From Puffinus mauretanicus (taxonomy: Eukaryota; Chordata; Aves; Procellariiformes; Procellariidae), in contig JAJKFH010002505.1 of the NCBI GenBank assembly GCA_023333565.1, positions 310,001-374,000 on the forward strand: a stretch of 64,000 nucleotides of DNA, given 5' to 3'. Below are positions 1-31,985 of this stretch, piece after piece; within the stretch, counting starts at the first letter, position 1, and each line of letters begins with the position of its first letter. The position numbers and the translations under genes were made by a program. Under the pieces are notes generated by a model. That model made no database searches and was not told the origin of the DNA. It worked only from the letters and a program-made list of their open reading frames with translations.

Positions 1-3000
1 AGCCCTGAATGCAGAGCTCCTGGGTGCAATACCCTCTCCTTGAAGTAGGAGTGCCTGTGGGCACACAGCAGGTGTAGGGGCACTCTGGGGAGGTACCAAT
101 AGCCAGCAGGTACCGAGGAACCCCTGGCAAATGCTTGGGTACCTGGACCACTCCTCGCATCCCCAGTCACAGCCGAGGAGGAGCGGTGGCACAGCGGCCT
201 TGCTTGTCTCCCACCTCTGACTGCACCTTTGCAGCCCACCCTATTCGACTGCCCTGCATGGCCATCGTGCAAAAGGTCCCAGTGCTGTCGTCTCCTGAGA
301 GCTGCCTGAGCACTGCTGGGCTCTGCCGGCTCCGGGGGTTCACAGCAGTTGGTCTGAAACGGTCCGGGATGGGCTGGGTCCCAACATGAGCGTTGCCGCT
401 CAACCCGAAGGAGGGAACATGAGTCCGCAGAGGCAGCGGAGCCCGTTTCTCCGGCCCTGTTGCCCGTCGGGGTGCAGACTGGAAGTGCCAAAAACCTGCT
501 GTGGGGAGACTTGCTGCTCGCGGCAGAACCCCTTGCCTCATTGCCTTGCCATGGCCATTGTCTAACCCGTCCTGCTGTCCTGCCAGCTGGTCTCGGTGCG
601 TCTGTGGAGCAGGCACAGGGACAGCCTCGTGCCGTCGCGGAGCTCCTTCCGCTCCCCGCAGTGTCCCACCCACGTGGCCGAGCCCGTGCCGAGGCCCCAC
701 ACTGTCCTCCTGTCCCGGGCAGGGCCGAGGTGTGGGAACGCCATCCTCCTGCCCCGGTGAAGTGACTCAGGGCAGTGAGGAGCTGTCGCGCTTTAGGGCA
801 CCCATCACCCTCTGGCTGGCGCTGGGTCGCAGGTAGGCAGCTTGTCCTCTGGGGGAGGCCGCGAGCACAGCACCCCCTTTTCTTACCCGCATCAAATCCC
901 TCATTGCTCATCTGAGGGCCAAAATCCGGGCTTTGCTTTTTTTCACGGATGCAGGGGAGGAGGACATCGTCAGCTGGGGTCCCACAGGACCCCAAAAATC
1001 ATAATGTCATGCTGGGGTGGGAGCCTGTCTCTGGAGGCCGGGCCGGTGGCACTGCTCAGACGCCCAGCCTCGCACCTGAGCAGGGACAGATTGGGACGTG
1101 CCCAGTGCTGCCACGTGGGTGCGAATCGGGACAGGCGCTGATATGACTGGTCAGGCAGGAGGCGGTGCCGCTGCCTGCTGTGCAGGCAGGGAGAGGCTCT
1201 CGCTGCAGCCCAGAGCTGAACAAGGAGGCGGCAGAGCTTCGGGCTGAGTTCCTGCCTCTCCGGCAGGGGTTTGGTGAACGCTGCAGCAGCGGGCACTGGT
1301 AGGCCTGCCGATGCCGGGAGGCACCGGCACACACTGAGCCTGTGTGGGGGGACGAGTCTGGTCGTGCCGTGCCTGACAGAGGTGGTCTGCCAAGCCTTCG
1401 CTGAGCGGCTGGTTCAGTTGTGTGCAGAGCTGGCTGGAGGTGCAATGTTGTAGGTCAGGGAGAGGAATAATCTCGGGAGGAGGCTCATGGGATGTGGGGT
1501 CCAGTGCCTTCCCGCAGAGTGCAGGGTTATTTTCCAACCCTGCTACAGCTGGGGGTCTCTCGAGGCAGGGGAACATGCCTGCCGCTCAGGGGCTGCGGCT
1601 CTTCTACCCCAGAACCCAAAAGCTGGATAGTGCTGGTCCAGATGCGATGCTACTCTGGCCATAGTGTTGAGTTAAAATCACTCCCATGCGATCACTCCTG
1701 GCCTGCCCACCGAGTCAGGAGCCACTGAGTGGCTCTGTACTGCTTGTCCTTGACACGGCTCTTTGCCAGTCCCACTTCCCTGCCACTGGTGCAGCCAAGC
1801 AGAGAGGCAGGTGGAGGGGTGTCAGAAATGCTCATTTAAAAGCCCGTCAAGTGTTGCTGCTCTAGTTCTTCCAGTTAGTCCAGGAGCTCTTCGAGGAACA
1901 ACTGGGTCTTCAGCAGCGCCTGCACTTGGAATCGGGGCTTGGCCACATGCAGGAGGGACGCACCGATGTGAGGAGCGGTCCCTGTGGCCCCCAGGGAGGG
2001 ATGCCTGGTGGGTTGCAGGGCCGCGTGTCCTTGCAAATGCCGTCCCTGTCCTGCTGTTACCGCTCGCAGTTCCCTGCCCGTGTCCTCGCTTGGCGCCGCT
2101 GGTGGTCACCCCCCTGCTCCAGGCATTGTGCCTCCGGGAAGAAGCACGCAGAGCACAAGCTGCTGATGGCAAAACAGGAGTGGGAGAGCAGGGGCTGTGC
2201 CTGATGGCAGCTTGGGCAGGTGGAGGGAGGCCAATCCCAAATCCTCTGGTGTTTCCCAAGCAGCCACTCTTGGGACAGGGCTCGGGTCAGTTCTGGGCTG
2301 TGACGCTGTGAGCGGGAGGCGGTGGCTGGGGGACAGTCCTTCCTTGCAGCACTGGCATCTCCATCTTGAAGTACTGTCAGGGGCTCCCTTAAAATAAAAC
2401 CCTTCATGTCTTAGCGGGAGATGCTGGGGTAGGCCCCTGGAGCAAGGGGGACCCTGGGATGGGAAGCAGAGGATGGCGGCCCTTTCTCAAACCCTTTCCG
2501 GTCACCTGGGTTGTTGCATGAGGCAAAGTCACGTGTCTGTCGTGGGGAAGGAGCCAGCCCTGCAAAGGCAGTTGTGCGGCGCGGGGCGGCCGGAGGGCGG
2601 CGGGGGCCTTTGGACCCTGGCCGGGAACCAGCTGCTGTGCCCGTGGCGGGGCAGCACCGGCCTCACCCGTGCCTCTCCCGGCGCCGCTGTGCCGAAGTGG
2701 GATTCGCAGCAACGTGGTGCCATCAGAGAGCATGTTTTGCCAAAAATATGGTAAGCTGTGGATGGGGAAGGGGCACGCCACCGCCTTAGGAGTGGACTGA
2801 GTGGGAGTGGACCTGGGATATTGGGTGTGGGGCAGAGAACGTGGGGCAGGTAACCGGGGAGGGGAGCACCCACAGTGATGTGGGGCTGCTGCTGTGGGCA
2901 GACGTCTCCTGTTGGGGTGGGACGTGGGGAGAGCAGGGTGTGTGCAGATGCACCCTGCCGGCGGGAGAGCCACGAGGGGGAGGACAGGCAGAGCATCCCC

Positions 3001-4298
3001 AGGGAAGCCGTGCTGCAGGGGGGGGCTGGGACCCGGCAGGTGAAACGTCTCTGGAGAGCAGGAGCAGAGTGGAAGAGGGTTGGGATGTCCAGATGTCTTG
3101 GGGCGTGGCGGGGAAGGCACAGGCAGGGGATAGCATCACTGAGAGGCTGCAGTGGAGGTGGGTCTGTCTGCCAGCGCAGGGGCCATGCAGGGCAGGTCAC
3201 AGCGCAGGATGGGGAACAAGTTTTAAGGTTCAAATAGAGCAAAATGGCTGCGAAGGTGCGGGGACATCTCCTGTTGCAGACGGGGTATGTGCAGCACGCC
3301 CTTAGATCTTACCCAATGACAGCTGGTGGCGGATACCTGGAGGGAGGGCACAAAATGGGGCCAGGTTGAAGGGGACCTTCCTGGGGGCAGTGGTGCCTTT
3401 AAAGACCTGGAAGCTCAGGCTGGTTTAACAGCCTTTCCATTCCCTTTTCTCAGAGCTCACAAATACGGAACATCTATAGCCGCATCCTGACAGCAGGTTG
3501 TTACTGCACGGCAGAATGTGCCTTTGGGACTGGGATGTTGCAGTGGGCATGCTGGGTTGTGGTGGATCCTGAGTACCACCACGGGTCAGAGGATACTCCC
3601 AGCAGAGGAGGATTTCACAGCCATGAGAGCTGAGCAGAGCCAGTAGGTTTGGCCAAGGGAACCAGATCTGAGGGCATCTGGACCAGACTGGGAGGATGCT
3701 CTACACAGAGGCTTAGTGGGTTGTGTGGGAGTGTAACACACATCCTGTGAGCCACGGACATGCACCCCCTACACCTCCCATACAGCTCAATACAGCTCAT
3801 AGGTGTTTCTGCAAAATAAACATGCATTTGGAAACTTAGATCAAAAAAATAATGTGGTCTGGAAGGACTGTCATCATAGTTTGACAATCTGAAGGCAGAC
3901 ACTTGGGATTATTTTCCAACTCACTGGTTGAGTGGTCCAGAATAGTTTACTGGTCTTCAGCTGATCGTTCTGGGTGCCGTGCTGGCTAATGAGCCTTGGG
4001 AAGCATAGGTTGCTTCCTATCTCAGTGCTGCTGATACCAGACAGCTTACAGTATGATGAACTTGTTTCATCTTGTTCTGCTGTTCATGACTCAGAAATTT
4101 ATCACGTGTGTAACAACGATGTGTTTCTGTTTCGGGAAGGGGGATCTCCAGGAAAAAACAATGAGGAGCTGATATAACTGGTTGGGGAATCTCCAGGCAC
4201 TTTGAAAGTAACAATCTGGTATTTGGGTAGAAGTAGAGGATACTTCAGTTAATATAATTCTTCAATAATTCCCTGTATTTGTATCTTTCTTCCTTTAG
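1..4298 (+). other. GC-rich intron of the ARHGAP39-like gene (no exon found)
   Basis: The exon at 4299 starts in the middle of a codon, so this stretch is taken to be the intron before it. I looked for the tandem WW-domain exons and the tyrosine-rich N-terminal segment expected of ARHGAP39 proteins and found none. The first 3.3 kb is GC-rich, with a CpG-dense patch near 2570-2720. It holds many open frames on both strands that are proline-, arginine- or serine-rich and look like compositional artefacts. Confidence 0.5.
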
Positions 4299-22689
<18,391 letters not shown>

Positions 22690-24735
22690 GCCACTGGCCC
22701 TGTGGTCCAAAACATTGCTCTGGGGAGTTGCTGGGTGCCCGAAGTCTTCTCCCCTCCACTTAGGTTTCTTCCATTGTCCTTGCTGTTGTCACACCCTGAG
22801 CATCTCCCAGCATATGACCTCAAGGACAAGGACTAGACGGTCCTGGAAGGCTCAGGCTGTTCCTGAGTACCAGGAGGTCCTTGGACGTGCCAGGCTAGAG
22901 TCAGTGGTTCCTGGCCTTCCAGTGTGTGTCAGAGGGGGGCAGCCCTCCTCCTTGGAGCCGCAGGACTGGTTGCTCATTGAAAGAGCTGTGGCATCCGTGA
23001 GAAACTGCTACCCGGGGCAGTGAGACTCTCCATCTCCCTTCCGGAGGCAGAGTTGGCTTCAGGTAGGAAGACATCACTCCTGTGTTGTGGCATGAGCTGG
23101 TCCTGGAGGAGATGCTGCCTCATTGGGGATAATTCCACTGCTATGGAGCCAGCCTGGTTCACCTCTGCAGACTGTTGGTTGGAGGCGTGACGGTTGTTCT
23201 TACACCTCATGATGCTGTTGGTAGAGGGATGTGAAGAGGGTTCGCTGAGGCAGAGGGGTTCCTTGGACTGCCCTGGTCAGTGGAAGCACACTGCAGCCCA
23301 GGGAGAGGAGGTGTTAGAGCCTCTGCTGCTGGTGGCTGGATAGGCAGACATCCCACAGCTGGGAGCCCTGGCAGGCCAAATCTGCACAGCATCCACCTCA
23401 CCATCTCCTGTGGGCAGCTTCAGCGCTGCACAGCAGCATGTGGTTGGCATGTGGGACCAGCCCTGTGCTGAGCTAAACCAGCACCCACCCATGCCATGGG
23501 GGCTGGGGACAAGAGGAAGGCCACGCACCTGACCACAAACAGATAAACAACCTTTTGGTATCAACCAAAACCCTCCTCCTAAGGAGGGCCGTATCCTCTA
23601 GAGGGGTAACCCCAGCGGCCTTGCAGCTCCTTTCTGCTATGGGCAGTGTGAGCTGACACCAGATTTCCTGAAGAGCATCTGAGGCCATGCTCAGAGCAGC
23701 CTCCGCGGCTCTGGTACACCCCTTCCTGGTACCAGGTCCTTCCCAGACTGCTCTGCTGGGGACTGAACGCTAGTTTTATCCACCCTCCTGGTTCAGCTCA
23801 GGTCTAAAGAAAGCAGGGAAGGACCCCAACAGTAAGAAGTGCTCCTGTGCTCGGATGTGCCCTTCCAGGCAGAGCAGCAGCATTGCCGTGTGCTCGGGAA
23901 ATGCTCATACTGCCTGGAGTCAACTGTGGCACCTGTGTTCTTCCCACCAAATTCCCACGGGAGTTGCAGAGGGGTTGGGAAGGGAAGGGGAAAGAAGGGA
24001 AGAGAGGGGAAGAGGCAGGTCTGAGCAGCTGAGGTGTGGTTGAGCCTGCGTAGGGGTAGCGTCAGGTGGGCAGCTCAGTATTCTTACTGCTGCTATTAAA
24101 CCCCTGCGGCACAGCAAGGACAGTGTCTTCCAGAGGCAGCGCATGGATTTCCCCACAGCCTCCAGATACTGTTGCATGTTCCTTAGCAAGCAGCAATTTC
24201 TCATTCTGTGGCATCCTGATGTTACTCTTCTCTTCCTTTGAAGTGTTTTCCCTGTTGGAGGCAGGTCTGTGCAAAAAGCTGCGTGTTGGGGTTACTCATG
24301 CAATGTTAAGTCTGCCGATAGCATCCAAGGTTGCATTTGCATTTCTGCATCTCCCTCCCTTTCAAGTGGGGATCTGGGATCATTCTCTCCTGATTGCAGT
24401 GGGGAGCTGAGCCCTGCCGGCAGTGAGGTTTAAAGCTGATGTCTGAATCTGTACCAAAAGTTTGGGCGTAAGGTACCACGTGCAGAGAGTGCCCTGAGCC
24501 TGCTGGCTGCTTGGATCTCTTGATGGGTGTGAACGGGGTTTCCAGGACACACGTTTGCTCGGATGAACTCCACAGCGGGAGTTCAGTTTGTGCCCAGCTG
24601 AACAAGGGTCATGGTTCCTCTCCTTGTACCAGATGCTTCTGTGGTCCAGTGAGCCAGGAAATCTTGCTCCCATGTCAGGATTAGCTCTGTCCAACATGCC
24701 CCCAAAAATGTGCCAGGATCTGTTTCACACACCCA

Positions 24736-24795
24736 TCCCATCCCATCCCATCCCATCCCATCCCATCCCATCCCATCCCATCCCATCCCATCCCA
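24736..24795. repeat. (TCCCA)n pentanucleotide microsatellite, 12 perfect copies
   Basis: Twelve uninterrupted TCCCA units (60 bp), flanked by an imperfect ACCCA at 24731. The reverse strand reads TGGGA. It lies in the probable 3' UTR of the ARHGAP39-like gene. Confidence 0.98.
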
Positions 24796-25236
24796 GTGCT
24801 TCAACGCCATTTAGCTTGGTTAGGGCTTCTGAAGTGCTGAACAACTTGTACTTCAGATGTGGGGCTACTTTCCCAGAAATGTAGAGACAGGCAGGGGGTT
24901 ACCAGCTCTATCATATTGTACTGAAATTTGAATCATTAAATGGGCTCGGGGTGCTGTGGGCTGGAGCAGCCATGTGGTGCCTGCCTCCCTCTTCGGGCTG
25001 CAGGTGGATGTGGCTGTGTTGGGCTTTGCCTGCAGCCAGCCACCATGTAGGTGATACATGTTATTCCTTGCACTTAGCTGTAGCAGGCAATCAAACCATA
25101 GGCATTTGCTGCTATTACAAATGAATGCTTCTTGCCAGGGCTGTAAAATAGGCTAATAAATGACACTGGATATTATTTTCTTTGCCAACAAATTTGTAAA
25201 TACGAATCAGTAAAGCAGCCTCTCCTCTATTATAAA

Positions 25237-25242
25237 AATAAA
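25237..25242 (+). terminator. Candidate poly(A) signal AATAAA
   Basis: AATAAA followed by a TG/T-rich downstream element at about 25255-25275. It is the last good signal before a long stretch with no gene content. A second AATAAA at 25155 is an alternative. Confidence 0.4.
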
Positions 25243-25260
25243 TACGATCTCCATGGTTGT

Positions 25261-28200
25261 CTCTTGTCTTTTTTGTGAATTTCTGAAGCATGATCATGCC
25301 TGCCTGGAGCTGCAAATTTCAGCCTGGATCTCAGTGTTCATGAATAATATTTAGGAATCAGCATGACATAAGCACTCGGAAACCAAGCTGTAGGCTGGTT
25401 CTGTTGTTCTTAACTCTCAGGCAGCTACTAAGGGACACTTGACGAAACTTTGAAGAGAATGGGTTAAAACAGATAATGGGCAATACTTCTTTACACAGGA
25501 TCTTCTGGAGCCTTTCAGGGACAAAAAGGGATTAGAGAAGTTTATGGGCAATAGCTCCACAAATGGGCAGTCAGAGGATAAGAGGGGGATGTACTGCTAA
25601 TATCCCTCATCCAGCAGCTGTGGGTGCTGCAGGTGGACAGCAGGAGGTGGCCACACGTGTGCTTCCCCTGCGTAGTCTCTACTGTCAGAGGTGTGGTTAG
25701 GTAGGCTGTTGGGCTGACCCACCTGGGACATTTTTATGTTCAGACTGGAGAATTCTCTGATCTTTCCTCCATCCCCGCTCCAAGGAGCAGCTGGGAGCAG
25801 TCTGTGTTGGTGCTCCAGACTAGTGCTGGTTGCACACTGCAGTGGGGCTGCAGCACAAGTGCCAGCTGTGCTGCTTCAGCCATGCAGTGACGAGTTACTG
25901 CCCTGGGTCTGGCTGGTGCTGCTGATGCTCTAGGGGTGGTCACTGTCCTGGCAGCACTGGGAGAAGACGGTGCACTTCAGGCAAAGTTGGTAAGGGCTAC
26001 TTGGTCACTCCAGCAGTTTAAGATTGCCTGTGCTCGCCAAATCACTGGGTCTTCACACCACTCTTGCTGACAGGAGGGACAGCCCTGTAGCCTTCAGGAG
26101 AGAGGCAGTGACAAGTGAGAGCAGAAGGAAGACCAATAGCATTGTAACCTCACGCAGCCCTTTCCTAGGTGGATGTCTGCAGCCTGATGTCTAGGTGTTC
26201 CCCAAGGTTTTGCTGTGAAATGAGCTGGTTTTGGCCAAATCAAAAAAGCCCACAAACCAAGTGCTTCAGTTCAGGCTCAGAGACTTGGGCTTGCTCTGCA
26301 GTCACCGTGGCCTGCCTGGAAGTTACCTGGATCACTTAATGGCCAGAATAGCAGCTGGACTCATAACATGCTTGTGGTTTGTTCTCAACTTCCACCAGCA
26401 GCGCACTAAGACGCTGTGCCAGAGGGCAGCTTGGGACACAGCTCACTTCTTGTTGGCTCCTTGTAGAGAGGAGGCACCTGCAGCTTGTCTGAGACTTGCC
26501 ACCGGTCATGGAAGGGTAATGTGTCCCGACAGGGCCAGCACCCTCGTGGTGCTGGGTGCTCTTGCTGGTGCTGTTGAATTTCTGGCCAGTTGAAGTCTCC
26601 TTTTCACAGAGCCTGGCATGAGCCTTTGCTGTCCCTGCGATCGTGTCCTGGGAATCTGCAAACAAAAATGGTATAAGCAATTCTCCCAGCTACTGATTGT
26701 AGCTGATCGACACCGTGCCCTCAGGTCTGCTGTCCATGCTCCACCCCAGCTCCTGAAGAGGTTGGGCAGCTGTTGGGGGATCACATGGTTCAGCTTGGTT
26801 CAGCTTGAGATGGAGAAAGGTAGGGTCCAAAAATCCAGGGCAGTGGAAGGCCAGTTTTTAGCCTAATCCTCATGTTGAGCTTTGCACTAAATCAGCCCTG
26901 TGGGAAAACAAAGACTGGAGGAACAGGCAAGCCTGCGTCAGGAGCCCTGCAGCACCGGAGGGAGGCAGAGATGGGAGGGTCCCTGTCCTGACGCAACCCC
27001 AGTGCAGGTTTGATGTGGGTGCAGCAAAGTGCCAGCAGATTCGGCTGAACTGGCTAGTGAAGATGGCACTGAGCTGGGGCTCCGCAGAGCAAGGCTCAGG
27101 CTCCGGCACACCCATAGACTGACTGTGGGACAACCATCAACGGTAAGATGGAGAAAGCTGATTTAGCTGCTGAGCATTGCTGCTTTTAGAGCTCCTGTTG
27201 TCCTATAGCATTTGTCAACCACGGTTAATGGTGGAGAGAACTGGGTGTGGGTGCAGGCAGCTGGGAAACCATCTCAGACATGAAGAGGGGACAGGGAAAA
27301 GCCCAGGCATTCAGAGTGAGGTGGACCACATATGGACCTGCTGGAGTTGAGTGCTTCGAGGTGGCTGTGCAGGAATACTTTTGGGACACATAGAGTCACT
27401 CATCAGCTGGGCTTTTCCTTTCAAAGCAGGGGGCACCAGACTCTGCCCAGCCCGTGGTTTGAACCTGCACCTCCCTGGGGCTCCTCCTGCCTCCACCTGG
27501 AGCTTCCTCCATCTCACCATCAAAGCCATCCCACTTTGTCTGAAGTGTTTAGTGTTCACCAGCGCCGTAAAGGGAGTTTGTGTCTGAGGACTGAGGACTT
27601 GAGGACTGTGCGACCTCAGCTGTCAGGGTTGGGTGCTGGCAGGATTCAGGGCCCAAATCCATGAAGGTATTCAGAAGCCCAAGACCAAGGCTGCTCTTAC
27701 AAGCTAGTACTTCTCCCAGAGGAGAACTAGTGGCTTATGTCAGCTTGTCGCCACTCGCAGCCCCATTTCCTCCATCCTGTCTGTGCCAGGTCTGATGCTT
27801 CATTCAGATCACAAGCAACAGGGGAGACCGGGTGGGTCGCAGGGGGGATGTGGAGGGCAGGGGGATGGAGGAGGATTGGGGCCCTCTCTTTCAAGGGCAG
27901 TGACCTATAGGATTGTTTCAGCTGCAAGGTACAACTTCCCCTGAAATGAACTTGCCTTGGTGCCTGCAGGGGGAGTCGAAGGTGCTGTAATTGCAAACGG
28001 TACCCAAATACTGGGCTGGGGTGTCCCTGCGCTGTGTGCTACTCCCCACTCTCGGGGCAGGATAAACATTCAGAAGAGCACAGGACAGCCAGACCCTATA
28101 GCCCCAGGGACCACAGAAGGGCCTATGGAGCAGGGTCTCTATTGCCTGCAGGCAGACAGCCCCAAAGAGGATGAGGAGATGAAGGGGGCTACAGCCTTCC

Positions 28201-31200
28201 CCCTACTCCCAGTTGAATCAGTAGGGGGGGGGGGTGTCTAGGTGCACTGATGCAGAAGTGTCCGCTTGCTTGCATGTCTGTCCCACGCCGCTCCACGAAT
28301 GGGGCTGTACCTGCCCTCACCAAGGGCACAGGCTGAGGGTGGACATCCTTCCCTGGAGATCTGCAGCTGGTTCCCAGCCTCTCTCTGGATGCTCTGGCCA
28401 ACAAAGAAGGGTGAGAAACTGTCCTGAGGTATAAACTGCCCAGATGTGGAGTGCTGTTGTGAGGTAGGCACACTGACTTGGCGAGTCCCTCATCTCCCAC
28501 CCTTATGTGCACCTTGGGACCAGGCCTGGAGGTCAGCCAGACCTGTGGGGACCTCCAGCAACACTCTGGCAAGAGCAGGTACAAGCAGGGGGAGGCATGG
28601 TGGGGAAAGCTGGACACAGAAAACTCATCCCTAGATGCCTGCACACACTTTGGTGTGGAGGGCAGGGACTACGTCCAGATGAGTCTGTAAAGTCCCCTGA
28701 CTTGTGCTGGCCCTCACCTAATCCCCACCAGGGCTGATGATCTGCACAGCACACCGCCTCTCCTGGCAGCAGAGCAGTCAGCTTCTGCAATCGTGCAGAC
28801 TGCAGTGACCCCGCGTGGGCTGCGCAGAGGCAGCCGAGGGCTCCCTGCTCTGGCTGGCAGAGGCCCTTATGCAGGCGAAGATAAACCCCTGCGGGCACAG
28901 AGCCACCCCTTCGCAACCGCCGCGTTGGCCCCTTGGGTGGCTGGCCGGGGGGAGGGGCGAGTCTCCTGCAGGAGATAATCCAGCCAAGTGCAGAGGCTGG
29001 CCTCGCAGACTGCTTGCTGGAACTGGTTTGGCCTCCTTTTATAGTCAGTACAGGAGGCGCTTTCTGAGCACAGTTCCTCTGGTGCCGAAGTGGAGGCAGA
29101 AGGCTGCCGGGGTGCGTTGATTTTCTCTGTTCAGTTACAGGGGGGCCAGCTAACAAGCTCAGCTCTTCGGCGGGCAAGGGAAGTGCCAGCAGTGCGGCTG
29201 CCTGCGCTCAAGGCCAGCTCTTCTATAGCACAGCTGTAGAGCTGGCCTTCAAGGGAAAGAGCTGGAGGACGCCTCACTGCGAGCTTCCTCCTTCTTCTTC
29301 AGGAATGTCGCCTAATCGCAGCCCCTTGCCCTTGGTCTCTGCATGAGCCAGGTCAGCCCTTCCTGTGCTGATCTGGGCCCTCACCCCAACCCATGGACTG
29401 ACATCCTCCCTTGACCTCAAACTGCCTCATCACTGTGGGACCTGCATGCTCCTCTGGTCATTGTCACTGGACCTGCTCTGCTCCCATTTACCCTTGGCCT
29501 GCACCGTGCTGGGAAGCACAGTGCCCTGCCTGTCCCGCTGCCAGCTCAGCTCCGGCTCGCCTGTCCCGGCACAGCATCCCGCTCCTGCCACTGCCTGACA
29601 GCGAGCCAGGTGGGGTTCATGACACTGCTCATGCTGAGCATAAATAAAGGCTTTGCAGGTGAGACCAGAATTGCTTTCCAGAGAAGGCAGACAGACCCTT
29701 CCGGGGCTGCAAAGTTTAATTTGTCCACAGGTGTATTTATTGGTTTCCTTGATGTGTGGGGGAACACTGGATTCCAACTGATCCAGCTGAGCTGAGCAGA
29801 AACTCTTGGAGGGAGCCAAGATCCGAGATGCAGCCGAGAACAGGCAGAGGCAGCACTGGTGTTGATGACGGCTGCCAGTGCAGGAGGAGCACAGCGCCAT
29901 TCCCTGGGAAGGGCTGCCACTCCGCGGTCGGCCAAAACAGGCAGGTCTAACGTCCGAGGGTTTTGGATAACGTTAACCATGGCTGCTGACATCAGATACT
30001 GAAGCTGGAGTCCTGGACAGTGCACAAGGAGAAAAAGATCACAAAGTGGCATAGACACACCGCTGGACTGCCAAAAGCCGTGTGCTCTTGGTGGCAACAG
30101 CGGAACAAAGGATTATTTCCCATAATTCAAAACCAGTGGGATCTAGAAAGATCCATTTCTGTGCAGAAGGAAGTGGTTTCTGACATGTACCATCTTCTCA
30201 TGGCAGATGTGCTAAGATTCCATGTTTTTTTAAAGTGATGGAAACTCCTGAATGAAATATAGTGATCTCAAAAAACCCAATACACAAACTATGCTGATGT
30301 TCTGGTAAAAAAAAAAATATCAATTTCCCTCAAAACTCTGGAGTTATTTTTTTAGCTGCTTTCTATTTTAATTCTTTCTAAATTTCTTTTTCTTGCTTCT
30401 AGAAACCGGCAATGTTAAAACCCCATGTGAGATTTCCAGGTTAAAAGATAAAACCAAACTGATAACTACATTTTCTGCCACATTTTTTTTCCTGTTGTGG
30501 TATTTTTAGCACGCGACTCTGCTTCCACAAATTCCTAGCACGCAGGCTCTGTCAAAGAAGCATTAACACACAAGTTGCTGTACAGCTATGGGGACCAGTC
30601 TGCTTTAAACCATTCTTTGTGCTCTCCGGGTCCTGGGCTGCTCATGGCACTGGACTGAGGCTGATGTCATGGCAGCAGCCAGATTTGTGCAGTGACAACA
30701 GTTCCTGTGGCTATTCGGGAGGAGAAGGATATGAGAGAAAAGCACTCGAACTTGGGGCCGTGCTGTGCCCTCCTCCGGAGCCTGGCAGCACCTGCAGCCC
30801 TAGCCCTGCTTCTGCAGACACCGTGGCCACAGCAGTTCCTCTTTCGATCCTGAAACCTGGCAGGCAACAATCATCTGCTTGTCTGTGGCCTCTGAGCAGA
30901 AAATGATGGATTATCCCAGGAAAACCACCTGAACCAGAAGAGTTTATCCACCCACAGTGACAAACACTGTAATATTTGACATGAAGAACTTCAGCCTGCA
31001 AAGATTTTTTACTCTTCTCCGTCAGTCTGGTTTTGGCTTTAACCCAGCATAAAACTAAAAAAAGAAAAAAAGAAATTTATTTGCCCCTGTACAATTCTGT
31101 ATCTACAGAAGAACAACCAGTTGTCCGGCTGTACCAAAGGGTAGCCAGGCAGTTGAGGGGCATTAACAGCGCCCCTCCAGTCGGCAATGGTCAGGCCTCA

Positions 31201-31559
31201 CCTGGAGTGCTGTGTCCATGCCTGGGCTCCCCAGGACTTCAATGAACGGGTCCAAGTCCAACAGATGGCTGCTGAGACGGTCAGAGGGCTGCTGTGCCGG
31301 AGGAGCGCCTGCAGACCGGCCATCCAGGTTCCTGGAGGACCGAAAGTGTCAGACTGCTCTTTTTTGCCTGTATTTCACCCTTGCATGGACGCCCACCACC
31401 CTGAAATGCCTCACACTCCTGCCCGCACAGTGCTCCATCCGACACTGTGGATTTTTTCCAGGCATGTTGCCCAGCTTTGGGCAGCAGGACTCTCCATGTC
31501 CTCCAGCACACAGGACCGGGCACCCGAGGGGTGTTTCACCAGAGAGCTGGGGTGCCATT
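25261..31559. other. Intergenic region between the two genes
   Basis: I found no convincing gene. The region is GC-rich to about 29,900, then AT-rich to about 31,100. A run of 11 G is at 28224-28234. About 25,430-25,610 has the look of an old, diverged LINE tail but could not be placed. AATAAA at 29643 could end an unseen transcript. Long open frames on the minus strand (for example 28533-29177) have proline/alanine/serine-rich products without motifs. Confidence 0.45.
31130..31300 (+). mobile_element. Old CR1 LINE scrap
   Basis: GGTCAGGCCTCACCTGGAGT followed by GCTGTGTCCATGCCTGGGCT and CCCCAG resembles the CR1 segment encoding [13 protein letters not shown]. The translation from 31187 reads MVRPHLECCVHAWAPQDFNE, then degenerates. 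It has no 3' tail and more divergence than the other two CR1 copies, so it is older. Its ends are approximate. Confidence 0.7.
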
Positions 31560-31879
31560 GGGGCCCAAGCTGCAGCCGCGGGAGGGGAACGGGGTCTTCC
31601 CTCTGCGGCGGCCCAAGGCTGGAGGGCGCCATAGGAAGGTGCCGTTCCCGTGGAGGTGACGGGACGGCCGGGGCCACCTCAGGCCGCGCTCCCTCAGCGC
31701 CGTCGGCCCGGGGTTGGCGGCTTCCGCCCCCGCCTCGCGCGCCCAGCGCGCGCGACCTCCGCCGCCACGTGGGGCGAGCGCGCCCCCCGCCCACGTGCCC
31801 TGGACGCGAGAGGGAGGGGCTCCCCGGCCCCGCCCCTCCCTCGGGGCCCCGCCCCCTCCCTGGCGGCGCCGCATCGAGG

Positions 31880-31890
31880 CGGCCATTTTG
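31880..31890 (-). promoter_or_regulatory. Putative YY1 site
   Basis: The minus strand reads CAAAATGGCC, matching the core AAATGGC of the YY1 consensus. It sits inside the CpG island about 100 bp before the first candidate donor, a usual position for YY1 in housekeeping promoters. Confidence 0.45.
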
Positions 31891-31985
31891 TGGCGCTGCG
31901 CGGTCGGTGGCGCTGGTCTCGGCGCGGAGCGGGGCCCGGGGCGGTTCGGCTCCGTTCTAACCCTTTTTCCCGTACAGATCTCTCG

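Larger units (their letters stand above)
22690..25260 (+). other. Probable 3' UTR of the ARHGAP39-like gene
   Basis: No further coding sequence or splice pattern is seen after the stop. ATTAAA hexamers occur at 24095 and 24935, and AATAAA at 25155 and 25237. The last is followed within about 25 bases by a TG/T-rich stretch (GGTTGTCTCTTGTCTTTTTT), the best cleavage context. The 3' UTR would then be about 2.6 kb and would include the TCCCA microsatellite. The extent is inferred only from these signals. Confidence 0.45.

Noticed and set aside
167..3305. Many overlapping open frames of 60-240 codons on both strands
   Set aside because: The region is GC-rich, the products are proline/serine/arginine-rich without motifs, the frames overlap each other on both strands, and no splice structure links them to the WW-domain part of ARHGAP39.
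24583..24884. Open frames encoding repeated WDGMG or PIPSH motifs
   Set aside because: These are translations of the TCCCA microsatellite.
28533..29177. 214-codon minus-strand open frame in the intergenic region
   Set aside because: Low-complexity composition, no motif, no splice or poly(A) context, and other frames are also open there.
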